DNA of 64,000 nucleotides from Agrococcus terreus (lineage in GTDB: Bacteria > Actinomycetota > Actinomycetes > Actinomycetales > Microbacteriaceae), in NCBI RefSeq assembly GCF_014645235.1, contig NZ_BMLM01000001.1, forward strand, positions 1,488,001 through 1,552,000. Reading direction: 5' to 3'. A program made the translations under genes and the position numbers. The notes under the pieces were generated by a model. The model worked only from the letters and a program-made list of their open reading frames with translations. It was not told where the DNA came from and ran no database searches. Below are positions 51,707 to 64,000 of this stretch, one piece after another; the first letter of the stretch is position 1; every line of letters starts with the position of its first letter.

Positions 51707-51709
51707 AGT
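51704..51709 (+). promoter_or_regulatory. Candidate -10 on the stop codon of the Trp membrane gene
   Basis: TAGAGT, followed by GG, shares TAG with the stop. It lies just before a 20-base palindrome and 50 bases before the TTG start of the next gene. Confidence 0.4.
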
Positions 51710-51710
51710 G

Positions 51711-51730
51711 GACGCAGGGCGCCCTGCGTC
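51711..51730. repeat. Perfect 20-base palindrome before the trpC region
   Basis: GACGCAGGGC joined to its exact complement. As RNA it gives an 8-bp stem with a four-base loop. It lies immediately after the TAGAGT hexamer and would be at the very start of the transcript, so it could be an operator, or a stabilising or attenuating hairpin. Confidence 0.6.
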
Positions 51731-51758
51731 CTCCACCCACCGACTTCGAGGAGCATCG

Positions 51759-52025
51759 TTGAGCACGCGCCCCGGCATCACCGAGCAGCACGCGGCCGAC
51801 CTGGCCGTCGCCGAGTACGACCCCGCGTTCGTCGACCCCGGCCACGGCCACTCGCGCGCCGCCTGGGTCAGCATCGTCGTCATGCTCGTCGCCATCGCCG
51901 CCGGCACCGTCTTCTTCTTCCTCGACCAGCCGCTCCTCGTGTGGATCAGCGCCGGCGTGCTCGTCATCGGCGCGATCCTCTGGCCCGTCCTCGCCAAGGC
52001 GGGCTTCGGGGAGCAGGGGCACTAG
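51759..52025 (+). CDS. Small membrane protein, DUF6704/HGxxPAAW-like
   Basis: An 88-residue protein with two membrane helices (about residues 28-47 and 53-71) and a short HGHSRAAW motif before the first, resembling the actinobacterial HGxxPAAW family. TTG at 51759 is chosen as start since GAGGAG lies five bases upstream; an earlier ATG at 51708 overlaps the candidate promoter. Function unknown. The gene stands between the Trp membrane protein and trpC and ends three bases before trpC. Confidence 0.8.
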   Translation: MSTRPGITEQHAADLAVAEYDPAFVDPGHGHSRAAWVSIVVMLVAIAAGTVFFFLDQPLLVWISAGVLVIGAILWPVLAKAGFGEQGH

Positions 52026-52028
52026 GCC

Positions 52029-52817
52029 GTGCTCGACGCGCTCACCGAGGGCGCGCTCGAGGACGCGGCGCGCCGGCGGGAGGACCTCCCGATCGAGCGG
52101 CTCGAGGCGCTCGCGCTCGCGACGCCCGCGCCGCGCGCCGCCGCCGCGTTCCTCGGCACGCCCAAGCCCGGCTCGGACGGGCCGCACATCATCGCCGAGG
52201 TGAAGCGGGCGAGCCCCTCGAAGGGCGCGCTCGCCGACATCCCCGAGCCCGCGTCCCTCGCCGCCGAGTACGCGGCGGGCGGTGCGAGCGCCATCAGCGT
52301 GCTCACCGAGGGCCGGCGCTTCCTCGGCTCGCTCGACGACCTCCGCGCCGTCCGCGCGGCCGTCGACGTGCCCGTGCTCCGCAAGGACTTCATCGCCGAC
52401 GAGTACCAGCTGCTCGAGGCGCGCGCGGCGGGCGCCGACATGGCGCTGCTCATCGTCGCGGCGCTCCCGGCGGCCCGCCTCGTCGAGCTTCACCGCTTCG
52501 CGACCGACCTCGGGCTCTCCGTGCTCGTCGAGGTCCACGACGAGGCCGAGATCGACGTCGCGCTCGAGGCCGAGGCCGGCATCCTCGGCGTCAACACGCG
52601 CGACCTCAAGACGTTCACCATGCACCCCGAGCGCTTCGCCGACCTGCGCGCCCGCATCCCCGCGGGCGTCGTGGCGGTCGCGGAGTCGGGGGTGCGCACC
52701 GCCGACGACGTGGCGCGCTACCGCCGCGACGGCGCCGACGCCGTGCTCGTGGGGGAGGCGCTAGTCCGCGACGGCGACCCCCGCGCCCGCGTCGCCGAGT
52801 TCGGGAGGGCAGCATGA
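52029..52817 (+). CDS. trpC: Indole-3-glycerol phosphate synthase
   Basis: Forms indole glycerol phosphate from CdRP. The 262-residue TIM barrel has the active-site Glu and Lys of [13 protein letters not shown] (E57, K59), the [11 protein letters not shown] loop, [11 protein letters not shown], and [16 protein letters not shown] start lies three bases after the preceding stop. It is a single-function enzyme, not fused to trpF; in actinobacteria the trpF reaction is made by the HisA homologue PriA. It overlaps trpB by ATGA. Confidence 0.96.
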   Translation: MLDALTEGALEDAARRREDLPIERLEALALATPAPRAAAAFLGTPKPGSDGPHIIAEVKRASPSKGALADIPEPASLAAEYAAGGASAISVLTEGRRFLGSLDDLRAVRAAVDVPVLRKDFIADEYQLLEARAAGADMALLIVAALPAARLVELHRFATDLGLSVLVEVHDEAEIDVALEAEAGILGVNTRDLKTFTMHPERFADLRARIPAGVVAVAESGVRTADDVARYRRDGADAVLVGEALVRDGDPRARVAEFGRAA

Positions 52818-54031
52818 CCGCGCACGAGAGCCTGCGATCGCAGGAGGGGCCCTGGTTCGGCGCCTTCGGCGGCACGTTCATGCCCGAGCCGCTCATGGCG
52901 GCGATCGACGAGCTCGCCGCCTGCTACGACGAGGCGCGCCGCGACCCGGCGTTCCTCGCCGAGTTCCAGCGGCTCAGCCGCGACTACACGGGCCGCCCGT
53001 CGCTCCTCACCGAGGCGACGCGCCTCTCGGAGCGCGCCGGCGCGCGCATCCTGCTGAAGCGCGAGGACCTCAACCACACCGGCAGCCACAAGATCAACAA
53101 CGTGCTCGGGCAGGCGCTCGTCGCGCAGCGGCTCGGCAAGACGCGCCTCATCGCCGAGACGGGCGCGGGCCAGCACGGCGTCGCGACCGCGACGGCCGCC
53201 GCCCTGTTCGGCATGGAGTGCGTCGTCTACATGGGCGAGGTCGACACGCAGCGCCAGGCGCTCAACGTCGCCCGGATGCGGCTGCTCGGCGCCACCGTCG
53301 TGCCCGTCACGAGCGGCTCCCGCACGCTCAAGGACGCCATCAACGAGGGCCTGCGCGACTGGGTCGCGAACGTCGACTCGACGCACTACCTCATGGGCAC
53401 CGTCGCGGGCCCGCACCCGTTCCCCGCGATGGTGCGCGACTTCCACCGCGCCATCGGCGAGGAGGCGCGCGAGCAGGTCATCGCCATGACGGGCGGCCTG
53501 CCGGACGCCGTGCTCGCGTGCGTCGGCGGCGGCTCGAACGCCATGGGCATCTTCCACGCCTTCCTCGACGACGCCGACGTGCGGCTCATCGGCCTCGAGG
53601 CCGCGGGCGACGGCGCCGCCACCGAGCGCCACGCGCTCTCGATCGGCCGCGGCGCGCCGGGCCTCCTGCACGGCATGCGCACGTACCTGCTGCAGGACGA
53701 CGACGGCCAGACGCTCGAGTCGCACTCCATCTCCGCCGGCCTCGACTACCCGGGCGTGGGTCCCGAGCACGCGTGGCTGTCGGACATCGGCCGCGCCGAG
53801 TACCTGCCGGTGAGCGACACGGAGGCGATGGACGCGTTCCTCGCGCTCACGCGCACCGAGGGCATCATCCCCGCCATCGAGTCGGCCCACGCGATCGCGG
53901 GCGCGCTGCGCCTCGCCGAGGAGCGGCCGGGCTCGACGCTCGTCGTCTCGCTCTCGGGCCGCGGCGACAAGGACGTCGCGACCGCGGGCCGCTGGTTCGG
54001 CCTGCTCGACGAGGACGCGGAGCAGGCATGA
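52814..54031 (+). CDS. trpB: Tryptophan synthase beta chain
   Basis: Condenses indole with serine using PLP. The 405 residues hold the PLP lysine K93 in HTGSHKINN, the substrate-loop [14 protein letters not shown], the phosphate-binding [13 protein letters not shown] and the C-terminal SGRGDKDV. Coupled by ATGA to trpC and to trpA. It is the standard TrpB1 form. Confidence 0.98.
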   Translation: MTAHESLRSQEGPWFGAFGGTFMPEPLMAAIDELAACYDEARRDPAFLAEFQRLSRDYTGRPSLLTEATRLSERAGARILLKREDLNHTGSHKINNVLGQALVAQRLGKTRLIAETGAGQHGVATATAAALFGMECVVYMGEVDTQRQALNVARMRLLGATVVPVTSGSRTLKDAINEGLRDWVANVDSTHYLMGTVAGPHPFPAMVRDFHRAIGEEAREQVIAMTGGLPDAVLACVGGGSNAMGIFHAFLDDADVRLIGLEAAGDGAATERHALSIGRGAPGLLHGMRTYLLQDDDGQTLESHSISAGLDYPGVGPEHAWLSDIGRAEYLPVSDTEAMDAFLALTRTEGIIPAIESAHAIAGALRLAEERPGSTLVVSLSGRGDKDVATAGRWFGLLDEDAEQA

Positions 54032-54927
54032 GCAGGACCGAGGACGCGATCCGCGCCTCCGGCGGGCGGGCGCTGATCGGCTACCTGCCGGTCGGCTACC
54101 CCGACCTGGCGACGAGCGTCGACGCCGCCGTCGCGATGGCGGAGGCCGGCGCGACGGCGATCGAGCTGGGCGTGCCGTACTCCGACCCCGGCATGGACGG
54201 CCCCGTCATCCAGGCGGCCACCCAGGCGACGCTCGAGCGCGGCTTCCGCCTCGAGGAGCTCTTCGAGGGCGTCGCGGCGATCGCCGCGCGCACCGACGCG
54301 CCCGTGCTCGTCATGACGTACTGGAACCCGGTGCTGCGCTTCGGCGTCGAGCGGTTCGCCGAGCGGCTCGCCGCCGCGGGCGGCGCGGGCCTCATCACGC
54401 CCGACCTCACGCCCGAGAACGCGGGGGAGTGGCTCGCCGCGGCGGATCGCCACGACCTCGACCGCGTGTTCCTCGCAGCGCCGTCGTCCTCGGACGCGCG
54501 GATCGACGCGGCGATCGCCGCCTCGCGCGGCTTCGTCTACACCGTCTCGACCATGGGCACCACGGGCGCCCGCAGCGACGTCGACCAGGCGGCGCGGGCG
54601 CTCAGCGACCGCATCGCGGCCCACGCGGCCGCGCAGGGCACGACGGCGATGCGCTGCGTCGGCCTCGGCATCTCCACCGGCGAGCAGGTGCGCGACGTGC
54701 TCGAGTACGCCGACGGCGCCATCGTCGGCTCGGCGCTCGTGCGCGCGCTCGGCGACGGCGGCGTGCCGGCCGTGCGCGAGCTGACGGCCTCCCTCGCGGC
54801 TGGCGCCGCGCGGGTCGACGCCTCGCAGGCCGACGAGGCGCAGCCCGACGCCCCGGCCGCCGCTACGATCGACGGCGGTGCGGCTCCGGCCGCCGCCGCG
54901 GCAGACCAGAAGGGCGCGAACGCGTGA
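54028..54927 (+). CDS. trpA: Tryptophan synthase alpha chain
   Basis: Cleaves indole glycerol phosphate and channels indole to TrpB. The TIM barrel has the catalytic Glu and Asp in [17 protein letters not shown] and the [10 protein letters not shown] and GISTGEQV phosphate-binding loops. At 299 residues it is about 30 longer than most TrpA. The extra C-terminus from about residue 264 is low complexity (Ala, Asp, Gly, Gln) and seems disordered. The DNA of this tail carries a TACGAT promoter-like hexamer for lgt. Confidence 0.96.
   Translation: MSRTEDAIRASGGRALIGYLPVGYPDLATSVDAAVAMAEAGATAIELGVPYSDPGMDGPVIQAATQATLERGFRLEELFEGVAAIAARTDAPVLVMTYWNPVLRFGVERFAERLAAAGGAGLITPDLTPENAGEWLAAADRHDLDRVFLAAPSSSDARIDAAIAASRGFVYTVSTMGTTGARSDVDQAARALSDRIAAHAAAQGTTAMRCVGLGISTGEQVRDVLEYADGAIVGSALVRALGDGGVPAVRELTASLAAGAARVDASQADEAQPDAPAAATIDGGAAPAAAAADQKGANA
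54864..54869 (+). promoter_or_regulatory. Candidate internal -10 for lgt
   Basis: TACGAT in the low-complexity 3' end of trpA, 55 bases before the lgt GTG. Similar to the pyrR element. It could let lgt be made when the trp operon is off. Confidence 0.35.
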
Positions 54928-56096
54928 CCGACCTCCTCCAGAGCATCCCCAGCCCGACCCCCGAGTGGCAGCAGGTGCCCGTCGGGCAGTGGCTCGACGC
55001 GCTCGGCATCCTCGACCTCGCGCAGGGCTCGTGGATCGGCACCGCCGTCGTCGGCCTCGTCGCGGCGCTCGTGCTCTTCGTGGTCGTCGCCGCGGTCGCG
55101 CTCGTGCGCGGCGCGCTCACGCGCCGCACGGTCACGGACGCGCTGCTCTGGTCGCTCATCATCGGCGTCGCGCTGGGCGTGCTCACGCGCTTCGCGAGCC
55201 CGGCTTGGGGCATCCAGACGTACGCGATCTGCATCCTCGTCGGCATCCTCATCGCCGCCGCCCTCACCGGCTGGCGCCTGCACCAGCGCGGCGTCGAGGC
55301 CGGCTACGTCATCGACGTCGCCGTCTGGGCCGTGCTGCTCGGCATCGTCTTCGCTCGCGCCTTCCACGTCATCTCCCACCCGGACGACTACTTCGGCCCG
55401 GGCACCGACCCGCTCGCGGTCCTGCGCGTGTGGGAGGGGGGCATCGCCATCTTCGGCTCGCTCATCGGCGGCGCGCTCGGCATCTGGATCGGCTGCCGCA
55501 GCACGGGCCTCCGATTCACCACCTTCGTCGACGCGCTCGCGCCCGGCCTCCTGCTCGCGCAGGCCGCCGGCCGCCTCGGCAACTGGTTCAACCACGAGCT
55601 CTTCGGCCAGCCCACCGGGCTGCCCTGGGGCCTCGAGATCGAGGCGACGAACCCCGCCTACCCCGTGGGCCTGCCCGAGGGCGTGCTGTTCCACCCGACG
55701 TTCGCGTACGAGATCGTCTGGAACGTGCTCGGCGCCGCGGTGCTGCTGTGGCTCGACCGCAAGCGCGACGTGCAGTGGGGCCGCCTCATCGCCCTCTACC
55801 TCGTCTGGTACGGCGCGGGCCGCTCGGTGTTCGAGACCATCCGCCTCGACCCGTCGGAGCTCCTCCTCGGCATCCGCACCAACGTCTGGATGGCCTTCGC
55901 CGCCATCGCGATCGGCGTGGTCGTCTGGATCGTGCAGACGCGCCGCCACCCCGGCCTCGAGCCGTCGCCGTGGCAGCCGGGGCGCGAGCCGGGCGCCGAG
56001 GATGCCGTAGACTCGGAGGTCTACACCGAGCTCCCGGAGTCCCGCACCAAGGACGAGGAAGAGCCCGCCGCCCATCCCGCGGCCGCAACCAGGTAG
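54924..56096 (+). CDS. lgt: Phosphatidylglycerol-prolipoprotein diacylglyceryl transferase, enlarged
   Basis: Lgt attaches diacylglycerol to the lipobox Cys of prolipoproteins, such as the sugar-binding protein at 9262. Conserved parts are [14 protein letters not shown] (the Lgt signature with essential Arg/Asn/Glu), [27 protein letters not shown] and YLVWYGAGR. At 390 residues it is longer than the usual 280-320. The N-terminal SIPSP motif is separated from the YAICILVGI first helix by about 75 inserted residues with two extra predicted membrane helices (about 37-61 and 71-89). The C-terminus has a charged tail of about 45 residues. GTG start overlaps trpA. Confidence 0.94.
   Translation: MTDLLQSIPSPTPEWQQVPVGQWLDALGILDLAQGSWIGTAVVGLVAALVLFVVVAAVALVRGALTRRTVTDALLWSLIIGVALGVLTRFASPAWGIQTYAICILVGILIAAALTGWRLHQRGVEAGYVIDVAVWAVLLGIVFARAFHVISHPDDYFGPGTDPLAVLRVWEGGIAIFGSLIGGALGIWIGCRSTGLRFTTFVDALAPGLLLAQAAGRLGNWFNHELFGQPTGLPWGLEIEATNPAYPVGLPEGVLFHPTFAYEIVWNVLGAAVLLWLDRKRDVQWGRLIALYLVWYGAGRSVFETIRLDPSELLLGIRTNVWMAFAAIAIGVVVWIVQTRRHPGLEPSPWQPGREPGAEDAVDSEVYTELPESRTKDEEEPAAHPAAATR
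56007..56024. promoter_or_regulatory. Inverted repeat with a -10-like hexamer in the 3' end of lgt
   Basis: GTAGAC, six bases, GTCTAC. The first arm overlaps TAGACT (56008-56013), the same hexamer as before efp and after rpsD. It lies about 150 bases before gltB and could be a promoter and operator for gltBD. The gap 56097-56166 shows no better promoter. Confidence 0.35.
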
Positions 56097-56166
56097 TTCT
56101 CCGCGCCCGCACGGGCGCTCGCGGGCCGACGGCGTCCCGCTCCACCAGCGAGAGCAGAGGAGCACG

Positions 56167-60724
<4,558 letters not shown>

Positions 60725-60732
<8 letters not shown>

Positions 60733-62176
60733 CCCTCGCGGCTTCCTGAAGGTGACGGAGCGCGAGCTCCCCAAGAAGCGCCCCGTGCCGGTGCGCATCC
60801 TCGACTGGCGCGAGATCGGCGAGCCGGGCGACAAGGCGGTGCTGAAGCGCCAGGCCGGCCGCTGCATGGACTGCGGCGTGCCGTTCTGCCACCAGGGCTG
60901 CCCGCTCGGCAACCTCATCCCCGAGTGGAACGACCTCACGTGGCGCGGCGAGGGCCGGGCGGCCGCCGACCGGCTGCACATGACGAACAACTTCCCGGAG
61001 CTCACGGGGCGCCTGTGCCCCGCGCCGTGCGAGTCGTCGTGCGTGCTCGGCATCAACCAGCCCGCCGTCACGATCAAGTCGATCGAGCAGACCATCGCCG
61101 ACGAGGCGTTCGCGAACGGCTGGACCGAGCCGCACCCGCCGGCCCGCCTCACCGGCAAGACCGTCGCGGTCGTCGGCTCGGGCCCCGCGGGCCTCGCCGC
61201 CGCCCAGCAGCTCACGCGCGCCGGCCACACCGTCGCCGTGTACGAGCGCGACGACCGCATCGGCGGCCTGCTGCGCTACGGCATCCCCGACTTCAAGCTC
61301 GAGAAGCGCACGATCGACGCGCGCCTCGCGCAGATGACCGCGGAGGGCACCCGCTTCCGCGCCGGCGTCGAGATCGGTCGCGACCTCAGCTGGGAGCAGC
61401 TGCGCGAGCGCTTCGACGCGATCGTCGTCGCCACCGGCGCGCCCGTCGCGCGCGACCTCGAGATCCCGGGCCGCTCGCTCGACGGCGTGCACCTGGCGAT
61501 GGACTACCTGGTGCAGCAGAACCGCGCCGTCGCCGGCACGGTGCCCGCGAACCAGATCAGCGCGGAGGGCAAGCACGTCGTCGTCCTCGGCGGCGGCGAC
61601 ACCGGATCCGACTGCATCGGCACCGCGCACCGCCAGGGCGCGCTCTCGGTCACGAACCTCGCGATCGGCGTGCAGCCGCCCACCGAGCGCCCCGAGCACC
61701 AGCCCTGGCCGATCCACGCGAACCTGTTCGAGGTGCAGACGAGCCACGAGGAGGGCGGCGACCGCCACTACCTCGTGTCCACCGTCGAGTTCCTCGCCAA
61801 CGAGGTGGGGGAGGTGCGCGCGCTCAAGGTCGCCGAGACCGAGATCGTCGACGGCGTCCGCCGCCCGAAGGCGGGCACCGAGCGCGAGATCCCCGCCGAC
61901 CTCGTGCTGCTCGCGCTGGGCTTCACGGGCGCCGACGCCTCGATCGGCCACGCGCTCGAGGTGCCGTACGAGCGCGGCGTGCCGCAGCGCCGCCCCGACT
62001 TCGCGACCGACGCGCCCGGCGTCTTCGTCGCCGGCGACGCGGGCCGCGGCGCCTCGCTCATCGTGTGGGCGATCGCGGAGGGCCGCGCCGCGGCCGCCGC
62101 GGTCGACGCCTACCTCGAGGGCGACACCGACCTGCCCGCACCCGTGCGCGCCACCGACCGGCCGTTCGCGGCCTAG
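60725..62176 (+). CDS. gltD: Glutamate synthase small subunit
   Basis: Passes electrons from NADPH to GltB. The 483-residue protein has N-terminal Fe-S Cys motifs ([29 protein letters not shown]), an FAD-binding Rossmann fold ([17 protein letters not shown], residues about 144-160) and an NADPH fold ([15 protein letters not shown]). The GTG start lies within gltB. A 12-bp terminator follows directly, so gltBD ends here. Confidence 0.97.
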
Positions 62177-62180
62177 GCGT

Positions 62181-62210
62181 CCGGCCCCCGGCGATCGCGC
62201 CGGGGGCCGG
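62181..62210 (+). terminator. Terminator after gltD
   Basis: Twelve perfect G-C pairs (62181-62192 with 62199-62210) around a six-base loop, four bases after the gltD stop. Confidence 0.8.
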
Positions 62211-62239
62211 CACCGACCCGCGGGGCACTCCGGCTCTGC

Positions 62240-62247
62240 GAGGATGG
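62240..62247 (+). promoter_or_regulatory. Weak candidate -10 for pyk
   Basis: GAGGATGG, 59 bases before the pyk ATG, resembles the TAGNNTGG pattern except for its first base. Bases 62241-62252 are identical to 24323-24334 before aroC. Confidence 0.3.
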
Positions 62248-62298
62248 AGACCGTTCGCGCCGAACACCCAGGCGGCGCGATGACGGAAGGCAGAAGCG

Positions 62299-63792
62299 AT
62301 GAGAAGAGCCAAGATCGTCGCGACGTTCGGGCCGGCCCTCGCCGGCTACGACCAGACCAAGGCCGCGATCGCGGCCGGCATCAACGTCGCGCGCATGAAC
62401 CTCAGCCACGGCGACCACGGCGTGCACGAGGAGGTGTACCGGAACATCCGCCGCGCGAGCGACGAGCTCGGCATCCCCGTCGGCATCCTCGTCGACCTGC
62501 AGGGCCCGAAGATCCGCCTCGGCAAGATCCCCGGCGGGCCCTACGAGCTCGCCGAGGGCGACCGGTTCACGATCACGACCGACGACATCGAGGGCGACGG
62601 CACGCGTGCCGGCACGACCTTCAAGGGCCTCCCGGCCGATGTCAGCCCCGGCGACCCGCTGCTGGTCGACGACGGCCGGATCGCGCTGCGCGCGGTCGAG
62701 GTGACCGACACGGAGGTCGTCACCGAGGTCGTCGTCGGCGGCCCGGTGTCGTCGAACAAGGGCATCAACCTGCCCGGCGTGGCCGTGAACGTGCCCGCGA
62801 TGAGCGAGAAGGACGAGGACGACCTCCGGTGGGCGCTCGACCTCGGCGCCGACATCATCGCGCTCTCGTTCGTTCGCGACGCGAAGGACATCGAGCGCGT
62901 GCACGAGATCATGGACGAGGAGGGCCGCAGGCTCCCCGTCGTCGCGAAGATCGAGAAGCCGCAGGCCGTCGAGCACCTCGCCGAGATCATCGACGCCTTC
63001 GACGCCATCATGGTCGCCCGCGGTGACCTCGGCGTCGAGCTGCCGCTCGAGCAGGTGCCGCTCGTGCAGAAGACCGCGATCGAGCTCGCCCGCCGCTGGG
63101 CGAAGCCCGTCATCGTCGCCACGCAGGTGCTCGAGTCGATGATCGAGAACCCGCGGCCCACGCGCGCCGAGGCGAGCGACTGCGCGAACGCGATCCTCGA
63201 CGGCGCGGACGCCGTCATGCTCTCGGGCGAGACGAGCGTCGGCAAGCACCCGATCACGACGATCGAGACCATGGCGCGCATCGTCGTCGCCGCCGAGGAG
63301 CAGGGCCTCGAGCGCATCCCGCCGCTCGGCACGAAGCCCCGCACGCAGGGCGGCGCGATGACGCTCGCCGCGCTCGACGTGGCCCAGTTCGTCGAGGCGA
63401 AGGCGATCATCGTCTTCACCGAGTCGGGCGACTCCGCGCGCCGCATGTCGCGGCTGCGCTCCTCGATCCCGACGTTCGGCTTCACGCCGGACCCCGAGAT
63501 CGAGAGCCGCATGCAGATGATCTGGGGCATGGCCACGCACCTCGTCGACCGCGTGAGCGACACCGACGACATGTTCGCGCAGGTCGACGACGTGCTCATC
63601 GGCAAGGGCCTCGTGCCCGTCGGCGAGAAGGTCGTCGTCATCTCCGGATCCCCTCCCGGGATCTCGGGCTCGACGAACGACCTGCGCATCCACACGGTCG
63701 GCGACGTGCACCGCGAGGCCGCGCCCGCGTACCACGGCAAGCGCCGCATCGAGGTCGCGCACCGGTCGACGCCGGCCCCCGAGGAGCGCTAG
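62299..63792 (+). CDS. pyk: Pyruvate kinase
   Basis: Last step of glycolysis, phosphoenolpyruvate to pyruvate with ATP. The 497 residues show NLSHGDH, LVDLQGPKIRLG, the active-site KIEKPQAVEHLAEI and MVARGDLGVELPLEQVPLVQK, and MLSGETSVGKHP, with a C-terminal regulatory domain from about residue 345. ATG preceded by GGAAGGCAGAAGCG. The TAG stop is in the middle of a 20-base palindrome, and a terminator follows shared with tRNA-Leu. Placement behind trp-lgt is as in mycobacteria (pykA). Confidence 0.97.
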   Translation: MRRAKIVATFGPALAGYDQTKAAIAAGINVARMNLSHGDHGVHEEVYRNIRRASDELGIPVGILVDLQGPKIRLGKIPGGPYELAEGDRFTITTDDIEGDGTRAGTTFKGLPADVSPGDPLLVDDGRIALRAVEVTDTEVVTEVVVGGPVSSNKGINLPGVAVNVPAMSEKDEDDLRWALDLGADIIALSFVRDAKDIERVHEIMDEEGRRLPVVAKIEKPQAVEHLAEIIDAFDAIMVARGDLGVELPLEQVPLVQKTAIELARRWAKPVIVATQVLESMIENPRPTRAEASDCANAILDGADAVMLSGETSVGKHPITTIETMARIVVAAEEQGLERIPPLGTKPRTQGGAMTLAALDVAQFVEAKAIIVFTESGDSARRMSRLRSSIPTFGFTPDPEIESRMQMIWGMATHLVDRVSDTDDMFAQVDDVLIGKGLVPVGEKVVVISGSPPGISGSTNDLRIHTVGDVHREAAPAYHGKRRIEVAHRSTPAPEER

Positions 63793-63800
63793 CGCTCCTC
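63781..63800. repeat. Perfect 20-base palindrome around the pyk stop
   Basis: GAGGAGCGCT joined to its exact complement. It includes the last codons and the stop of pyk. It may stabilise the mRNA end or be a chance product of GC-rich codons. Confidence 0.5.
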
Positions 63801-63813
63801 CCGGCTCGGACCA

Positions 63814-63847
63814 CGAGAGGGCGGCACCTGCGGGTGCCGCCCTCTCG
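63814..63847. terminator. Bidirectional terminator between pyk and tRNA-Leu
   Basis: Fifteen perfect pairs (63814-63828 with 63833-63847), loop TGCG. It is located between the convergent pyk gene and tRNA, seven bases from the tRNA 3' end, and can serve both. Confidence 0.85.
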
Positions 63848-63854
63848 CCGTGCG

Positions 63855-63936
63855 TGCCGGTGGTGGGACTCGAACCCACACTCCTCGCGGAAGCGCAGTT
63901 TGAGTGCGCCGCGTCTGCCGATTCCGCCACACCGGC
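63855..63936 (-). tRNA. tRNA-Leu (anticodon CAA)
   Basis: On the minus strand the 82 bases fold into a class II tRNA: acceptor GCCGGTG pairs with CACCGGC, the T arm GTGGG/CCCAC holds TTCGAGT, and the anticodon stem GCGCA/TGCGC closes the loop CTCAAAC with anticodon CAA, reading UUG. A short variable arm is present. The discriminator base is A, and CCA is not encoded (CGC follows). UUG is rare in these genes, so this is a low-demand tRNA. Confidence 0.95.
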
Positions 63937-63970
63937 TCTGCGCCGGACGCTGGGCGCCCGCCGCGAACAC

Positions 63971-63978
63971 TAGGCTAG
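63971..63978. promoter_or_regulatory. Overlapping divergent -10 elements for tRNA-Leu and the next gene
   Basis: TAGGCT on the plus strand (63971-63976) and TAGCCT on the minus strand (63972-63977) share five base pairs. The first is seven bases before the ATG at 63984; the second is 35 bases before the tRNA 5' end. Confidence 0.5.
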
Positions 63979-63983
63979 ACCTC

Positions 63984-64000
63984 ATGACCGACGACCTCTT
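63984..64000 (+). CDS. Start of a gene cut by the window end
   Basis: ATG followed by four full codons (T, D, D, L) and part of a fifth. The TAGGCT element with seven-base spacing supports a leaderless gene start. Nothing can be said of the product; response regulators with tRNA-Leu near pyk are seen in related genomes, but that is only a guess. Confidence 0.45.

Noticed and set aside
63801-63854. A second tRNA or small RNA near tRNA-Leu
   Set aside because: Only the terminator hairpin is present. No second tRNA fold was found.

Overview
The window is chromosomal DNA of very high GC content with Shine-Dalgarno-led genes, frequent GTG starts, mostly TGA stops and many 1- or 4-base start/stop overlaps. 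Gene content and order point to an actinobacterium, most likely Microbacteriaceae: secD-secF-rel, alaS-ruvX-mltG-aro, pyrR-pyrB-pyrC-carA-carB-pyrF-gmk-rpoZ-coaBC-metK-priA-fmt-rsmB-rpe, and hisF-hisI-trpE-trpC-trpB-trpA-lgt-pyk are blocks I recall from Mycobacterium tuberculosis and related genomes. The genus cannot be fixed from sequence alone. I see no transposase, phage gene, integrase, CRISPR array or toxin-antitoxin pair, and no gene-free stretch above 300 bases.

Layout. 1-4374: Sec accessory proteins SecD (cut by the window edge) and SecF, then the bifunctional Rel (p)ppGpp enzyme. 4391-13571: an accessory sugar cassette with a divergent ROK repressor, a CUT2-type ABC importer (ATPase, two permeases, binding lipoprotein), a strong terminator, and a catabolic trio (ketose 3-epimerase-like TIM barrel, Gfo/Idh/MocA dehydrogenase, second TIM-barrel isomerase). 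13648-15969 (minus): DUF349 protein and a membrane-anchored cyclophilin. 16066-28670: rarA, rpsD, a small membrane protein, alaS, ruvX, mltG, then the shikimate genes aroE, aroC, aroK, aroB, aroQ, followed by efp and nusB. 28687-38315: a pyrimidine operon of eight translationally coupled genes, headed by a PyrR binding loop over the pyrR ribosome binding site and ending in an mIHF-guanylate kinase fusion. 38395-46645: a GAF-ANTAR regulator, rpoZ, coaBC, metK, helicase-dead priA, fmt, rsmB. 46690-62176: rpe, hisE, hisG, hisF, hisI, trpE, a Trp-region membrane protein, trpC, trpB, trpA, an unusual lgt, gltB and gltD. 62299-64000: pyk, tRNA-Leu(CAA) on the minus strand, and the first codons of another gene.

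How the genes work together. The aro genes feed chorismate to trpE. PRPP-using His and Trp steps sit next to rpe of the pentose phosphate pathway, and gltBD supplies the glutamate/glutamine nitrogen used throughout. The pyr operon makes UMP and ends in the GMP kinase. No single dramatic unknown system stands out. The best leads are the sugar cassette of unknown substrate, the mIHF-Gmk fusion, an Lgt with about 75 inserted residues carrying two extra membrane helices, the PyrR leader, a candidate rpsD leader, and a recurring TAGNNTGG promoter signature that sometimes uses a TAG stop codon as its -10 element.
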